Origin: Paenibacillus sp. J45TS6
GTDB taxonomy: Bacteria; Bacillota; Bacilli; Paenibacillales; Paenibacillaceae
NCBI RefSeq assembly: GCF_018403285.1
Contig: NZ_BOSJ01000017.1
Coordinates: forward strand, 1-64,000
Length of the DNA: 64,000 bases
Direction of reading: 5' to 3'
Shown here: positions 38,458 through 49,597 of the stretch, piece by piece
Position numbering within the stretch: position 1 is the first letter of the stretch
Layout: each line of letters starts with the position of its first letter
Notes under the pieces: generated by a model
Seen by the model: only the letters and a program-made list of their open reading frames with translations
The model's database searches: none
What the model was told of the DNA's origin: nothing
Made by a program: the position numbers and the translations under genes

Positions 38458-38655
38458 AATTTTCGTAACAAGCTTATGCCTGACTCTATTATACACTACC
38501 TTTTAAACGGTTCGCTCCTTCTCTAAACCATAAAAACTCGCGCAAAAACCGTAAAAAAAGGGATAAGCGCTTAAATTCTATAGCTGATAGGGAAGTTGCT
38601 CACTTTCCTGCATTAAAAGTTCATGCTAACTCTGTCATCCTGCATTTTAGGCTTG

Positions 38656-39315
38656 TCACACTTCGTGAGTTGAGGTTTCCTGACCTTCTTCTACTTCATC
38701 CTGCTCTTCTTCCTCACCGAATGGATCATTAGAGAATGCATAGCGGGAAATCACTGCCCATAGTTCATCTCTGCCAAGACCTTCTTCCGAAGAAAAAGAT
38801 ACAAATGAATCATCTGGATGGATCTGAAGGGCTTCTTTTATAATTTTTGCATGTCTCGCACGTTTTGTTTTTGGAATCTTGTCCATTTTTGTAGTCACGA
38901 TGCAAACAGGAAGACCATGGTGTTTGAGCCAATCATACATCATAATGTCATCCTTGGTTGGTGCATGACGCATATCGATCATCTGCATCACAAGTTTAAG
39001 CTCTTCACGTTCGAGCAAATATTGCTCCATCATTTTCCCAAATAAGGCGCGCTGTGTTTTGGAAACTTTGGCATACCCATAACCCGGGAAATCAACAAAA
39101 TAAAGTTGATCATTAATACGATAATAATTAAGTTGCTGGGTTTTACCTGGTGTGGAACTTGTTCGTGCCAGGTTTTTACGATTAATCATTCGATTAATCA
39201 GCGATGATTTACCCACATTGGAACGCCCTGCCAGAGCAATCTCCGGCAAGGCGTCCTCAGGATATTGACTAGGGCTTACAGCACTAATAATAAATTCTGA
39301 TTTTGTTACTTTCAT
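38656..39315 (-). CDS. engB: Ribosome biogenesis GTPase EngB (YsxC)
   Basis: Essential GTPase for 50S subunit assembly. The 219-residue protein has G1 GRSNVGKSS (30-38), [12 protein letters not shown]3 DFPGYGYAK and G4 TKMDKI. The last 25 residues form an acidic tail ([13 protein letters not shown]) longer than in B. subtilis. It follows lonA by 18 nt, the usual order. Confidence 0.98.
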   Translation of the reverse strand: MKVTKSEFIISAVSPSQYPEDALPEIALAGRSNVGKSSLINRMINRKNLARTSSTPGKTQQLNYYRINDQLYFVDFPGYGYAKVSKTQRALFGKMMEQYLLEREELKLVMQMIDMRHAPTKDDIMMYDWLKHHGLPVCIVTTKMDKIPKTKRARHAKIIKEALQIHPDDSFVSFSSEEGLGRDELWAVISRYAFSNDPFGEEEEQDEVEEGQETSTHEV

Positions 39316-39333
39316 AGTTGATAATTGTCCTCT

Positions 39334-41670
39334 CTAATGCACTCCTGCTTGTTCTACAAGAGCATGCTGCAGTACTTGATCCATATGAGCAACAGGAATG
39401 AATTCGATATCTTCCCGAACACTGTCCGGAATGTCTCTTAAATCACGTTCGTTGTCCTTAGGTAATAAAATTTTCTTGTATCCAGCTCGGTGAGCGGCCA
39501 GTGATTTTTCCTTGAGTCCCCCGATGGGTAGCACTCGCCCCCGCAGTGTAATTTCACCCGTCATCGCTACGTGTTTGGATACATGACGATTCGTAAGGGC
39601 TGAAATAAGTGCGGTTGCCATCGTGATCCCAGCTGATGGGCCGTCTTTCGGAATAGCACCTTCCGGAATATGAATATGAATATCATTTTTCTCATGGAAG
39701 TCTGGCGCAATCCCCAGTTCAATCGCCTTGGAACGGGTATAACTGAATGCTGCTTGTGCAGATTCTTTCATCACGTCTCCAAGTTTCCCAGTAAGGGTTA
39801 ACTTGCCTGTACCCGGCACAACGGTCACTTCAATCACTAAAGTTTCGCCGCCAACCTCAGTCCATGCTAGACCTGTCACTGTACCGATCTGATCTTCAAG
39901 ATCTGCTACACCGTATCTAAATTTACCCGGACCAAGATAATCTTTAATCTCTTCCGGTGTAATGACGATACTTCCTTCATATCCTGTCACAATTTTCTTG
40001 GCTGCTTTACGGCATAGGGATGCCATCTGCTGTTCCAAGTTCCGTACTCCGGATTCTCTCGTATATTCACGAATGACTTTCAGCAGTGTGTTTTCACCAA
40101 CCTGAAGCTGCTGCTCCGTAAGACCATGTTCTCGAATCTGCTTTGGCAGCAAATAGCGATTCGCGATTTGCAGTTTCTCAAGTTCCGTATAACCCGGAAT
40201 ATTCAAAAGTTCCATACGATCAAGAAGAGGTCTTGGAATACTGTGTACCGTATTGGCAGTTGTCACAAACATAACGTTCGACAAATCAAAAGGCAGTTCC
40301 ACAAAATGATCACTAAACGTGTTATTCTGTTCCGGATCTAACACTTCAAGAAGCGCTGATGACGGATCACCGCGGAAGTCAGAAGCCATTTTATCGATCT
40401 CATCAAGTAAGAAGACAGGGTTTAGTGAACCGGCTGTTTTCATACCTTGAATGATTCTTCCCGGCATTGCGCCTACGTAGGTACGGCGATGACCGCGAAT
40501 TTCTGCCTCGTCACGGACTCCGCCAAGTGAGATACGTACAAATTCTCGTCCCAGTGATTTCGCTATAGACCGGGCCAGAGAAGTTTTCCCTACCCCAGGA
40601 GGCCCTACAAGACAGAGAATCGGACCTTTGAGCTGCTTAACCAGCTTCTGAACGGCTAAATACTCAAGCACTCTCTCCTTCGGTTTCTCCAGACCATAAT
40701 GATCTGCATCAAGCACTTCTTCGGCAGCCTGAATATCAAGATCATCTTCCGTCGAACGGCTCCAAGGCAAAGCGAGCAGCCAATCCACGTAATTTCGAAT
40801 AACGCCGCCTTCAGCAGAGCTTGCTGGCATTTTCTCAAGACGATCGATTTCTTTGTTTACCTTCTCTTGAACCTTCTCGGGCAGATCAAGAGCAGCTGCT
40901 TGGTTTCGCAGTTCTTCCACTTCACCCGCACGGCCTTCTTTTTCTCCGAGTTCCTTTTGAATTGCTTTCATTTGCTCACGCAGATAATATTCCTTCTGCG
41001 TTTTTTCCATCTGCTTTTTCACACGCTGGCTGATCTTACGTTCAAGCTCCAGAACTTCCCGCTCGTTATTAAGAATATCGAGGAGTTTCTCAAGTCTTTG
41101 CTTGACGTTAATCGTCTCCAGAATTTCTTGTTTATCCTTAATCTTAAGAGAAAGGTGACTGGTTATTACATCCGCAAGACGCCCAGGTTCTTCAATATCA
41201 GACACTGCTGCGAGTGTCTCCGGGGTAATCTTTTTAGACAGATTTATATAATTTTCGAACTGGTTCAGTAACGTTCTCATTAGAGCATCCGTCTCTGGAT
41301 GGTTTGTCTCTTCTTCAGGAAGTTCGACTGCCAGCACTTCATAAAAATCAACATTATCTGTGTATTCGGTAATCTCCGCACGTTCCAATCCTTCTACAAG
41401 GACCCGAATCGTTCCATTCGGAAGCTTCAGCATCTGTCTGACCTTAGCCACTGTGCCGATCCGGAAGATATCTTCTCTTGTAGGTTCTTCAATATTTACT
41501 TCAGATTGGGAGCACAGGAGGATTAAATGTTCTTCTACCATCGCTTTTTCCAAAGCCTTAACTGATTTCTCCCTGCCCACATCGAGATGTAGTACCATAC
41601 TCGGGTAAACAAGAAGTCCTCTCAAAGGCAGTAAAGGAAAACGACGACCTTTGGCTTTGCTCGGTCCCAT
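39334..41670 (-). CDS. lonA: ATP-dependent protease Lon (LonA)
   Basis: Cytoplasmic AAA+ serine protease for damaged and regulatory proteins. The protein (778 residues) has the Lon N-domain ([15 protein letters not shown]), a coiled-coil middle, Walker A GPPGVGKT, Walker [10 protein letters not shown], and the C-terminal Ser/Lys dyad in PKDGPSAG and [17 protein letters not shown] at 41670 has GGAGGTG eight bases upstream, so the 14-codon extension is dropped. It follows lonB by about 90 nt. Confidence 0.98.
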   Translation of the reverse strand: MGPSKAKGRRFPLLPLRGLLVYPSMVLHLDVGREKSVKALEKAMVEEHLILLCSQSEVNIEEPTREDIFRIGTVAKVRQMLKLPNGTIRVLVEGLERAEITEYTDNVDFYEVLAVELPEEETNHPETDALMRTLLNQFENYINLSKKITPETLAAVSDIEEPGRLADVITSHLSLKIKDKQEILETINVKQRLEKLLDILNNEREVLELERKISQRVKKQMEKTQKEYYLREQMKAIQKELGEKEGRAGEVEELRNQAAALDLPEKVQEKVNKEIDRLEKMPASSAEGGVIRNYVDWLLALPWSRSTEDDLDIQAAEEVLDADHYGLEKPKERVLEYLAVQKLVKQLKGPILCLVGPPGVGKTSLARSIAKSLGREFVRISLGGVRDEAEIRGHRRTYVGAMPGRIIQGMKTAGSLNPVFLLDEIDKMASDFRGDPSSALLEVLDPEQNNTFSDHFVELPFDLSNVMFVTTANTVHSIPRPLLDRMELLNIPGYTELEKLQIANRYLLPKQIREHGLTEQQLQVGENTLLKVIREYTRESGVRNLEQQMASLCRKAAKKIVTGYEGSIVITPEEIKDYLGPGKFRYGVADLEDQIGTVTGLAWTEVGGETLVIEVTVVPGTGKLTLTGKLGDVMKESAQAAFSYTRSKAIELGIAPDFHEKNDIHIHIPEGAIPKDGPSAGITMATALISALTNRHVSKHVAMTGEITLRGRVLPIGGLKEKSLAAHRAGYKKILLPKDNERDLRDIPDSVREDIEFIPVAHMDQVLQHALVEQAGVH

Positions 41671-41757
41671 CGCTTTCACACCTCCAATGGCTCTCAAGTT
41701 GTTATCATTCATTATTTTATCAAATGTTCACATAAAAAACCAATGAAGGGACAAGCA

Positions 41758-43497
41758 TTACATGCTTTCGGTACTATTCAGTTTACCGTTCCGATTATGA
41801 TCCGCATGCAAAACAGATGGAGAGGAAGGCGGAAAGAGTTCTGCATGCGGAGGAGCGATCTCTTCCACTACTGTTTTTTCCGACTCTCCAAACACATGAT
41901 GGAACACTTCTTCAGCCGTCTCAACCGGAATTACACGTAAGCCTTCCAAGTTATCAAAAATGGATTGCCAATTTTCAGCTGGAATGATTACTTTTTTGAC
42001 TCCTGCCTGGAATGCTGCTTCCACCTTAGCCAAAACACCGCCAATTGGTTTCACTTTTCCGTGTATACTGATTTCTCCTGTCATGGCCAGCTCATGATCT
42101 ACAGGGATCCCTCGAATAGCCGAAACAATCGCCGTCGCCATCGCAATTCCAGCAGAAGGTCCATCAATCGGTGTTCCACCTGGGAAATTAATGTGAAGAT
42201 CGAAATTAGATGGCGAATACCCCATAGCACGAAGAACAGTTAGTACATTCTCTACAGAACCTTTTGCCATACTTTTGCGGCGCAGTGTTCTTGAACCTCC
42301 GCCAATTTCTTCTTCCTCTACGACACCCGTAATGTTATAGGTACCTTTGCCTTTTGCTACAGGTACAGCAGAAACTTCGATTTCAAGCAGCGCCCCCATA
42401 TTCGGGCCATAAACAGCAAGTCCGTTAACAAAACCGATTTGAGGACGACTTGGCACTTTACGATCAGGTCTTGGCTGAATTTGACTACTGCTCGCTACCC
42501 ATTCCAAATCAGAGGCTTGAAGTTCATCCCGATTCTCCGTCAGGGCAAGTCCGGCAGCAAGCTGTACGATGTTTACTGCTTCCCGGCCATTTGTCGCATA
42601 CTTTTTAACAACTTCTACTGCTTCGGGATTCGCCGAAAAACCGATTTTTGATATGGCATCTTCCGCAATCCGCCCAATTTCTTCCGGTAATAGTGCACGG
42701 AAAAAGATTTCCATACAGCGAGAACGCAGTGCTGGCGGAATTTCATGTGGAGATCTAGTCGTTGCACCAACAAGTCGAAAATCTGCCGGCAATCCATTTT
42801 GGAAAATATCATGGATATAAGCAGGAGTATGCGTATCTTCGGAATTGTAGTACGCACTTTCCAAAATCACTTTGCGATCCTCGAGTACTTTGAGCAGCTT
42901 GTTCATCTGGATTGTATGAAGTTCACCGATCTCGTCCACAAATAAAATCCCACCATGCGCTTTGGTAACGGCCCCTGGTTTCGGCTGAGGAACACCAGCT
43001 ACCCCCATTGCACCCGCTCCTTGATATATCGGATCATGCACCGATCCGATGAGAGGATCTGCAATTCCTCGTTCATCAAAACGTGCTGTGGTCGCATCAA
43101 TCTCTGTAAATTTGGCATCTGCCTTAAAAGGAGAGGCTGGGTTCTTTTTCGCTTCCTCTAATATGACCCTGGCTGCCGCTGTCTTCCCTACTCCCGGCGG
43201 GCCGTAAACAATGACATGCTGGGGATTACCGCTGCAGAGAGCGGCCTTCATGGCGCGCAGCCCATCTTTTTGGCCCACGATATCTTCAAGCTTGGCAGGT
43301 CGTGTCTTTTCAGCAAGTGGTTTTGTCAGCGAAATAGCTCTCAGCTTCCGCAGTTTATCCATTTCTTTGCGAGATTCCTTTTCTACCGCACTTCGATTAC
43401 TCTTTTGCGAGCGCAGCATATTCCAAAAATATAGCCCAATCACAACTCCAAAAAATAAATTGACCAACATAATGATAATCGTTATTTCATTTCCCAT
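41758..43497 (-). CDS. lonB: ATP-dependent protease LonB
   Basis: Sporulation-associated Lon-type protease; forespore-specific (sigma-F) in B. subtilis. The 579-residue protein has an N-terminal membrane helix (about 4-26, ITIIIMLVNLFFGVVIGLYF), Walker [23 protein letters not shown], and the protease dyad in PIDGPSAG and PIGGVLAKVEAAF. It lacks the large Lon N-domain, as LonB should. ATG at 43497 has CAGGAGGAC upstream. Confidence 0.96.
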   Translation of the reverse strand: MGNEITIIIMLVNLFFGVVIGLYFWNMLRSQKSNRSAVEKESRKEMDKLRKLRAISLTKPLAEKTRPAKLEDIVGQKDGLRAMKAALCSGNPQHVIVYGPPGVGKTAAARVILEEAKKNPASPFKADAKFTEIDATTARFDERGIADPLIGSVHDPIYQGAGAMGVAGVPQPKPGAVTKAHGGILFVDEIGELHTIQMNKLLKVLEDRKVILESAYYNSEDTHTPAYIHDIFQNGLPADFRLVGATTRSPHEIPPALRSRCMEIFFRALLPEEIGRIAEDAISKIGFSANPEAVEVVKKYATNGREAVNIVQLAAGLALTENRDELQASDLEWVASSSQIQPRPDRKVPSRPQIGFVNGLAVYGPNMGALLEIEVSAVPVAKGKGTYNITGVVEEEEIGGGSRTLRRKSMAKGSVENVLTVLRAMGYSPSNFDLHINFPGGTPIDGPSAGIAMATAIVSAIRGIPVDHELAMTGEISIHGKVKPIGGVLAKVEAAFQAGVKKVIIPAENWQSIFDNLEGLRVIPVETAEEVFHHVFGESEKTVVEEIAPPHAELFPPSSPSVLHADHNRNGKLNSTESM

Positions 43498-43622
43498 ATC
43501 TATGTCCTCCTGTTTAATCTTTCTTTCACCTATTTTTGCCACGTAAAAAGTTCGATACTTGGTAGTATAGCCTTTTCCCTTTGTGGTAAACGTAAAATAC
43601 GGATGAAATGGAACAGAAAAAC

Positions 43623-43658
43623 AAAAAAAGCCAACTTTCGCGGGTGGAAAGTTGGCTT
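43623..43658 (-). terminator. Terminator after ispG
   Basis: The perfect stem AAGCCAACTTTC / GAAAGTTGGCTT with a seven-base loop and seven Ts on the minus strand separates ispG from lonB. Confidence 0.92.
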
Positions 43659-43680
43659 ATCTTATACAGATAATAATAGA

Positions 43681-44778
43681 TTAGTGCTTACGGCCAGGGA
43701 TAACCCCTGTTTCTTCATAGGCAACCACAATTTTATCAATTTCTTTTTTGAGTTCATTAACCATCTCAGCCTCAGGTACTTTGCGAATCATCTCTCCATA
43801 ACGGAATAACAATCCTTCTCCCCGGGCACCGGCAATACCGATATCTGCTTCTCTTGCTTCCCCTGGACCATTCACCGCACAGCCGAGTACAGATACTTTA
43901 ATCGGTACTTTAATCTGTGAGATATATTCTTCCACTTCGTTTGCAATCGAGAATAAATCAATATCAAGACGTCCACAAGTCGGACAAGAAATGAGCGTAG
44001 CTGCATTCGAGATCAGACCAAACGCTTTGAGCAGTTCTCTTGCTACTTTGATTTCTTCTACCGGATCGGCACTTAGTGAAATACGCATTGTTGAACCAAT
44101 GCCGAGTGAAAGAAGTGCTCCCATTCCCGCTGAACTTTTAATCGTTCCGGAGAATAAGGTGCCGGCTTCCGTAATCCCAAGATGAAGCGGATAAGGAATA
44201 ACCTGAGCTGCTTTGGTATAAGCTTCAATCGCCATGGGTACGTCAGATGCTTTCAGGGATACGATAATATCGTGAAAATCAAGCTCTTCTAGAATACCAA
44301 TGTGATAAAGTGCGCTTTCTACCATCGCATCTGCCGTTGGGTATCCGTACTTTTCAAGCAAATGATTCTCAAGAGAACCGGCATTGACTCCAATACGAAT
44401 CGGAATACCTTTTGCTTTGCAAGCTTCAACTACTGCTTCTACCTTCTCGCGGCGACCGATGTTCCCTGGATTAATACGAACTTTATCAATCCCGTTCTCT
44501 ATCGCCTTCAAAGCCAGCTTGTAGTTAAAGTGAATATCCGCTACTAGTGGAATATGAATCCGTTTCTTGATTTCTTTAATCGCATCTGCTGCTTCGTCAT
44601 TATTTACCGTTACGCGAACGATCTGACAACCCGCTTCTTCCAGACGCAAGATCTCAGCAACGGTTGCTTCTACATCGGCTGTTTTTGTCGTACACATACT
44701 TTGTATAATTACTTCGTTGCTTCCACCGATGGTAATATCTCCAACTTTTACGGGACGTGTATCCTGTCTCAGAAACAT
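43681..44778 (-). CDS. ispG: 4-hydroxy-3-methylbut-2-en-1-yl diphosphate synthase (flavodoxin)
   Basis: Iron-sulfur enzyme of the MEP isoprenoid pathway. The 365-residue protein has the TIM-barrel start [10 protein letters not shown] and the C-terminal [4Fe-4S] cysteines in SCPTCGRLD and [16 protein letters not shown] at 44778 has GGGGAG 11 bases upstream. It lies between clpX and lonB, where B. subtilis has no such gene, and it ends in a strong terminator. Confidence 0.97.
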   Translation of the reverse strand: MFLRQDTRPVKVGDITIGGSNEVIIQSMCTTKTADVEATVAEILRLEEAGCQIVRVTVNNDEAADAIKEIKKRIHIPLVADIHFNYKLALKAIENGIDKVRINPGNIGRREKVEAVVEACKAKGIPIRIGVNAGSLENHLLEKYGYPTADAMVESALYHIGILEELDFHDIIVSLKASDVPMAIEAYTKAAQVIPYPLHLGITEAGTLFSGTIKSSAGMGALLSLGIGSTMRISLSADPVEEIKVARELLKAFGLISNAATLISCPTCGRLDIDLFSIANEVEEYISQIKVPIKVSVLGCAVNGPGEAREADIGIAGARGEGLLFRYGEMIRKVPEAEMVNELKKEIDKIVVAYEETGVIPGRKH

Positions 44779-44813
44779 GATGGCTTTCTCTCCCCATAAC
44801 GTCAAATCTCCAC

Positions 44814-44866
44814 TAGTAAGAGGACTGGAATATCCAGTAATAAGCCCCTGTACCAGTGGAGTATGA
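44814..44866 (-). repeat. Inverted repeat in the ispG leader
   Basis: On the minus strand CCACTGGTA and TACTAGTGG can pair as outer arms around an inner ACTGGATATTCCAGT hairpin. No T run follows, so it is not a typical terminator. It could stabilise or regulate the ispG message; function is unknown. Confidence 0.4.
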
Positions 44867-44904
44867 CTAAATTATTTAAACTAGATAAGTGGGATCAGCC
44901 CAGA

Positions 44905-46164
44905 TCACGCACTTTCTTCCTGTTTTTTATCTTTTTCATCTCCACTACGTAATTCAGGTGCTGTTTTTTCTTCAACAACCTGTTGTGTAATTACGCATTT
45001 GGTTACATCTTCACGAGATGGCACTTCATACATTACATCAAGCAATAAGCCTTCGATAATGGCACGAAGTCCACGAGCTCCTGTATTCCGTTTGATCGCT
45101 TCACGAGCAATGGCCTCAAGTGCTCCTGGTTCAAACTCAAGAGTAACATTATCGAGTTCGAGCATTTTCGTGTACTGTTTAACCAGTGCGTTCTTCGGCT
45201 CAGACAGGATGCGAACAAGCGTGTCTTCATCAAGCGGCTCCAAAGTAGAGATGACTGGCAAACGTCCTACAAATTCCGGAATCAAACCGAACTTGAGCAA
45301 ATCTTCTGGAAGAACCAGACCAAGGTATTCTCCTGGTTTCAAGTCCTTTTGCTCTGTTGCAGAGTTAAAACCAATTACCTTTTTACCGATACGGCGTTTA
45401 ATCATTTGCTCCAGTCCATCAAAGGCACCGCCGCAAACGAATAAAATATTCGTTGTATCGATCTGGATAAATTCTTGATGTGGATGCTTACGTCCACCTT
45501 GCGGCGGTACAGAAGCAACCGTACCCTCCAAAATTTTGAGGAGAGCTTGCTGCACACCTTCACCAGAAACGTCACGTGTAATCGAAGGGTTCTCCGATTT
45601 ACGTGCAACTTTATCAATTTCATCAATATAAATGATGCCGCGTTCTGCTTTTTCTACATCATAATCCGCTGCTTGGATCAACTTAAGAAGAATATTCTCA
45701 ACGTCTTCACCCACATAACCTGCTTCCGTCAAAGACGTAGCATCTGCAATTGCAAACGGTACATTCAGGATTTTAGCCATTGTTTGAGCAAGTAAAGTTT
45801 TACCAGAACCTGTTGGTCCTAAAAGCAAAATATTACTTTTCGACATTTCCACGTCGTCAACTTTGCTCTGCGTATTAATCCGTTTGTAGTGATTATAAAC
45901 CGCTACAGACAATGATTTCTTCGCTTGATCTTGACCAATTACATATTGATCGAGAATATCACGAATCTCTTTTGGTTTCGGAATATCCTTCAGATCGATC
46001 TCTTCATCATGACCGAGCTCTTCTTCCACGATCTCCGCGCAAAGCTCGATACACTCATCACATATATACACCCCTGGTCCCGCTACCAACTTGCGGACTT
46101 GTTCCTGGGATTTACCGCAGAAAGAACATTTCAATTGTCCTTTCTCATCGTTAAATTTAAACAT
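44905..46164 (-). CDS. clpX: ATP-dependent Clp protease ATP-binding subunit ClpX
   Basis: AAA+ unfoldase that feeds ClpP. The 419-residue protein has an N-terminal zinc-binding domain (Cys13, Cys16, Cys35, Cys38), Walker A GPTGSGKT, Walker [10 protein letters not shown], and an IGF loop in KKVIGFNS for docking to ClpP. AAGGGGTGG precedes the ATG. It begins only 12 nt after the clpP stop, so the two are probably cotranscribed, unlike in B. subtilis. Confidence 0.98.
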   Translation of the reverse strand: MFKFNDEKGQLKCSFCGKSQEQVRKLVAGPGVYICDECIELCAEIVEEELGHDEEIDLKDIPKPKEIRDILDQYVIGQDQAKKSLSVAVYNHYKRINTQSKVDDVEMSKSNILLLGPTGSGKTLLAQTMAKILNVPFAIADATSLTEAGYVGEDVENILLKLIQAADYDVEKAERGIIYIDEIDKVARKSENPSITRDVSGEGVQQALLKILEGTVASVPPQGGRKHPHQEFIQIDTTNILFVCGGAFDGLEQMIKRRIGKKVIGFNSATEQKDLKPGEYLGLVLPEDLLKFGLIPEFVGRLPVISTLEPLDEDTLVRILSEPKNALVKQYTKMLELDNVTLEFEPGALEAIAREAIKRNTGARGLRAIIEGLLLDVMYEVPSREDVTKCVITQQVVEEKTAPELRSGDEKDKKQEESA

Positions 46165-46176
46165 ATAACCACCCCT

Positions 46177-46767
46177 TTAAGAATTGATCGGTTTAGTGAG
46201 TACTTGGTCAATGATACGGTACTCTAAAGCTTCTTCCGCACTCATGAAATAGTCACGGTCCGTATCACGCTCGATTTTATCAAGGGGTTGACCTGTACGC
46301 TCCACGTAAATCTGATTCAGTTTCTGACGAGTCTTAATGATCCAGTCAGCATGAATCTGAATATCGGATGCCTGACCTTGGACTCCGCCCAGCGGTTGAT
46401 GTATCATAACTTCACTGTTTTCAAGTGCATATCGCTTACCAGGAGCACCCGCTGTTAATAGCAGCGAACCCATGCTGGCAGCCATACCTACGCAGATCGT
46501 GGATACGTCTGGCTTGATAAACTGCATCGTATCATATATACCCAACCCCGCTGTAACAGAACCACCAGGTGAATTGATATATAAACTGATATCTTTTTCC
46601 GGATCTTCTGCAGCCAGGAAAAGAAGCTGGGCGATTACAAGATTCGCCACATCATCATCTATTGCACCGCTGAGAAAGATAATCCGATCTTTCAGCAGTC
46701 TAGAGTAAATATCGTATGAACGTTCTCCGCGATTCGTTTGTTCAACAACCATAGGTACGAGACTCAT
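46177..46767 (-). CDS. clpP: ATP-dependent Clp protease proteolytic subunit ClpP
   Basis: Serine protease that forms the barrel for ClpX and ClpC. The 196-residue protein has the catalytic triad Ser98 (GMAASMGS), His123 (MIHQPLGG) and Asp172. Start at 46767 ([10 protein letters not shown]) is family-typical and has AAGAGG upstream; a 22-codon extension is rejected. It lies between tig and clpX, as in E. coli. A CtsR-like box is present in its promoter region. Confidence 0.98.
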   Translation of the reverse strand: MSLVPMVVEQTNRGERSYDIYSRLLKDRIIFLSGAIDDDVANLVIAQLLFLAAEDPEKDISLYINSPGGSVTAGLGIYDTMQFIKPDVSTICVGMAASMGSLLLTAGAPGKRYALENSEVMIHQPLGGVQGQASDIQIHADWIIKTRQKLNQIYVERTGQPLDKIERDTDRDYFMSAEEALEYRIIDQVLTKPINS

Positions 46768-46920
46768 GTGTAAACCTCTTTTCCATAATAGAATCTTTAC
46801 CGCACAAGTCAGGGAAAACATAAGAATCTGCAAACATTATTACAGTCCATCTTATTTTAACATGTTCCCTGTTTCATGTCATATAGATCCGCTTTCTCAC
46901 ATGAACCAATAATAAGAAAG

Positions 46921-46958
46921 CTTGATCATATTTAACCATTTTTTTTATGTATGTGCAA
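46921..46958 (-). promoter_or_regulatory. clpP-clpX promoter with CtsR-like operator
   Basis: TTGCAC (46953-46958), 17-nt spacer and TTAAAT (46930-46935) form a weak promoter. Overlapping the -10 is GGTTAAATATGATCAAG (46921-46937), which matches the CtsR direct heptad repeat GGTCAAA-n3-GGTCAAA at 11 of 14 positions. Heat-shock control by CtsR is inferred. Confidence 0.45.
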
Positions 46959-46967
46959 ATGCGCCTT

Positions 46968-47084
46968 CCGGCATATAGAGTAAAGACCTATATATTAAGT
47001 ATATGGAAGGATATAAAAATTATCACGCATATTAATTAATATCCATCTAATAATAAAATTTGCTATAAAATGGATATTACTTAG
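46968..47084. other. AT-rich gap between clpP and tig
   Basis: The 435 nt between the clpP start and the tig stop contain the clpP promoter region, this AT-rich stretch and the tig terminator. I see no ORF with a ribosome site and no RNA gene here. Confidence 0.6.
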
Positions 47085-47120
47085 AAAAAATAAGGCACGT
47101 AAAAACATTACGTGCCTTAT
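47085..47120 (-). terminator. Terminator after tig
   Basis: The perfect 13-bp stem ATAAGGCACGTAA / TTACGTGCCTTAT with a five-base loop is followed by six Ts on the minus strand. Confidence 0.93.
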
Positions 47121-47202
47121 CTGATATACGTGATTCGCATTCAGCATAAATCCATATCCATTCTTGGTCGTGGATTTATACTACATGCTCATATGTGAGT
47201 GA

Positions 47203-48531
47203 TTATTCAGCCGCTTCTTCTTTAGCTTCTTCAGCAGGAGCATCTACCTCTTTGCTGTTTGCCAAAAGGAAGTCGATTGTTTTGCGAAGCAATACTTCTT
47301 CTTTCAAGCTGTCGAGAGAACCATTGCTTTCAAGAATTTGACGAATCTCTTCAACAGAGCGTTTGAAAGAAGCAGCCATGCTGTTCAGCTCTTCGTTTAC
47401 ATCTTCTTCTGTTACTTCAAGATTCTCTTGTTTACCGATTGCTTCAAGAACCAGGTTGTTACGAACGCGTTTTTCAGCATCGTTTTTCATTTGGTTTTGA
47501 AGATCTGCTTCGGTTTGACCAGAGAAGCTCATGAACATTTCAAGGTTCATACCTTGTTGACGAAGACGGTTGTCAAAGTCACGCATCATGTTGCGAACTT
47601 CGCTGTTGATCATTCCTTGTGGAATTTCAACTTCAGCATTTTCAGCCGCTTTTTCAACTACGATATTTTCTTGAGTTGCTTTTGCTTCTTCTTCTTTGCG
47701 GGAAGCAAGTTGTTTTTTCAGATCTTCTTTGTACTCAACAAGTGTGTCGAATTCACTAACGTCTTTAGCGAACTCATCATCAAGTGCAGGAAGTTCTTTA
47801 CGTTTGATTTCGTGTACTTTCACTTTGAATACCGCTTTTTTACCAGCTAGTTCAGCTGCATGGTACTCTTCAGGGAATGTCACTTCAACGTCTTTGTTGT
47901 CGCCTGTTCCAAGACCAATGACTTGCTCTTCGAAACCAGGGATGAACGTGTTAGATCCAAGTTCAAGAGATTGACGCTCAGCAGATCCGCCTTCGAAAAG
48001 TTCACCGTCAACAGAACCTTCGTAGTCGATAACAACAACATCGCCAGATGCTGCTTGTCCTTCTTCAACGACTACAAGTTCAGCATGACGCTGTTGCAGA
48101 CGCTCTAGTTCAGCAGTCAGTTCTTCTTCAGAAACTTCAGTGCTTACTTTAGGAACTTCAAGACCTTTGTATTCGCCAAGTTCAACTTCAGGTTTAACTA
48201 CAACTTTTGCTTTAAACTTGAATGTTTGTCCTTTAGCAAATTGATCAACATCTACTTCTGGTTGTTCTACAGGGAAGATTTCTGTTTGATCAACAGCTTC
48301 CGTGTATACTTCTGGAAGAAGGATGTCAATTGCATCCTGGTACAAGCTCTCTACACCAAAACGAGCTTCGAAGATTGAACGTGGAACTTTACCTTTACGG
48401 AATCCAGGTACATTTATTTTTTTAACGACTTTATTAAAAGCCTTGTCGAGAGCAGCAGCTACACGATCTGCTTCTACTTCAACTTCAAGAACCCCAAGGT
48501 TCTTCTCTATTTTTTCCCAAGTTGCTTTCAT
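47203..48531 (-). CDS. tig: Trigger factor
   Basis: Ribosome-associated chaperone and prolyl isomerase. The 442-residue protein has the N-terminal ribosome-binding domain with the signature VPGFRKGKVPRSIFEARFG, a FKBP-type domain (about 155-245, VVIDYEGSVDGELFEGGSAE), and the helical C-terminal chaperone domain. TTGGAGGGG precedes the ATG. It has its own promoter and terminator. Confidence 0.98.
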   Translation of the reverse strand: MKATWEKIEKNLGVLEVEVEADRVAAALDKAFNKVVKKINVPGFRKGKVPRSIFEARFGVESLYQDAIDILLPEVYTEAVDQTEIFPVEQPEVDVDQFAKGQTFKFKAKVVVKPEVELGEYKGLEVPKVSTEVSEEELTAELERLQQRHAELVVVEEGQAASGDVVVIDYEGSVDGELFEGGSAERQSLELGSNTFIPGFEEQVIGLGTGDNKDVEVTFPEEYHAAELAGKKAVFKVKVHEIKRKELPALDDEFAKDVSEFDTLVEYKEDLKKQLASRKEEEAKATQENIVVEKAAENAEVEIPQGMINSEVRNMMRDFDNRLRQQGMNLEMFMSFSGQTEADLQNQMKNDAEKRVRNNLVLEAIGKQENLEVTEEDVNEELNSMAASFKRSVEEIRQILESNGSLDSLKEEVLLRKTIDFLLANSKEVDAPAEEAKEEAAE

Positions 48532-48595
48532 TTATGCTTTCCCCTCCAAATTTCACGTGTTAACCATTGTCAAGCGCGTACAAAATAACCATTTT

Positions 48596-48624
48596 AGTAT
48601 AAACAACATTAAATGCAATTTCAA
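48596..48624 (-). promoter_or_regulatory. Promoter of tig
   Basis: TTGAAA (48619-48624) and TATACT (48596-48601) with a 17-nt spacer. The -35 overlaps the edge of a perfect palindrome CAAGGGTAAACCCTTG (48622-48637). Confidence 0.7.
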
Positions 48625-48664
48625 GGGTAAACCCTTGTAAACACAGCAGGAAAAGTTTTATAAC

Positions 48665-49597
48665 CTATTTTGTGCCCAGTCCTCCTGAAACAAATTGCTT
48701 AATTGAGCGATACGCCTGCTCAAATCGGAACCTAACCTCGCTCGTAATCCCATACAGGGTGCGAATCTCTTCTTCATTGTGCGAACCTCCCAAACTCTCA
48801 GCCACCGCTGCATGAAGTGCAGCAGCCCACATATCGAGCATGGATTCATCGCCTTCCAGCATAGAGCGGTAATCACTTGTTCCAAAAACGGCCATGATAT
48901 ATTGCGACCAAAGTTCCTGAGCGAAATAAAATAGCGTAGGCTCGTGAACTTCTGTCTGATCTGCGACACGTTCTAGAATCCGAAGAACAGCATGCGGGAA
49001 ATCTTCTGGTGTCAGAGGTACTGTCTCTATTTCTACTTCGACCTTCTCTGTTCCTCTTTGCAGAGTAACATGAAAGTCAGCCCCTCTTTTTCGCAGGGTT
49101 TGAAGTACTCTGAACTGGAGTAATGGATGTAATCTGCTATGTTCAATCCATTCTTTAAGTGACTCATCAACGCTCGGCACGTCTACGTATGCTAACTGGT
49201 CAAGCGCAAGCATCGTTTGTTCACTCAGCGGCTCATCCTTCAGAATGCGCAGTAATTTATTCGCATAATCTCCGTCTTCAGCCAGCTTATTCTTCGCATT
49301 TTGGCGTGCTAAATCCTCTTCACTTTCAATTTCATCCTCTTCTTCAGAAACCGGATTATTGTCATCAGCACTTATATATTGAGGAAAGGCTGCCCTGAGC
49401 CATTCAAGTAGCGCTCCCCATTCTTCATAGTTTCTCTGATCCTGTCCCTGGCACTGAAGCAGAAATTCAAGCAAATTCATCGCTTCCGCATAGCGCTCAT
49501 TTTCCAGCATAACGGTGAGCTGAATCTGATAAAAGTCTAGTGTCTTAGGAAACAATACAATATTTTTATCTGTAGTGTGCGAACTTGTATCTTTAAT
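48665..49597 (-). CDS. Hypothetical helical (TPR-like) protein, possible ATT start
   Basis: A soluble, mainly helical acidic protein; I do not recognise a named family. The N-terminus (LDFYQIQLTVMLENERYAEA, then MNLLEFLLQC) looks like a pair of tetratricopeptide-type helices. The middle has an acidic stretch (SEEEDEIESEED). The only canonical start in frame is TTG at 49555, which has no ribosome site. GGAGGT lies seven bases before an ATT at 49597, which would add IKDTSSHTTDKNIV (the first residue read as Met), giving 310 residues. No ATG or GTG exists before the upstream stop. The gene is monocistronic between tig and the tRNA-Arg locus. Confidence 0.75.
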   Translation of the reverse strand: MKDTSSHTTDKNIVLFPKTLDFYQIQLTVMLENERYAEAMNLLEFLLQCQGQDQRNYEEWGALLEWLRAAFPQYISADDNNPVSEEEDEIESEEDLARQNAKNKLAEDGDYANKLLRILKDEPLSEQTMLALDQLAYVDVPSVDESLKEWIEHSRLHPLLQFRVLQTLRKRGADFHVTLQRGTEKVEVEIETVPLTPEDFPHAVLRILERVADQTEVHEPTLFYFAQELWSQYIMAVFGTSDYRSMLEGDESMLDMWAAALHAAVAESLGGSHNEEEIRTLYGITSEVRFRFEQAYRSIKQFVSGGLGTK

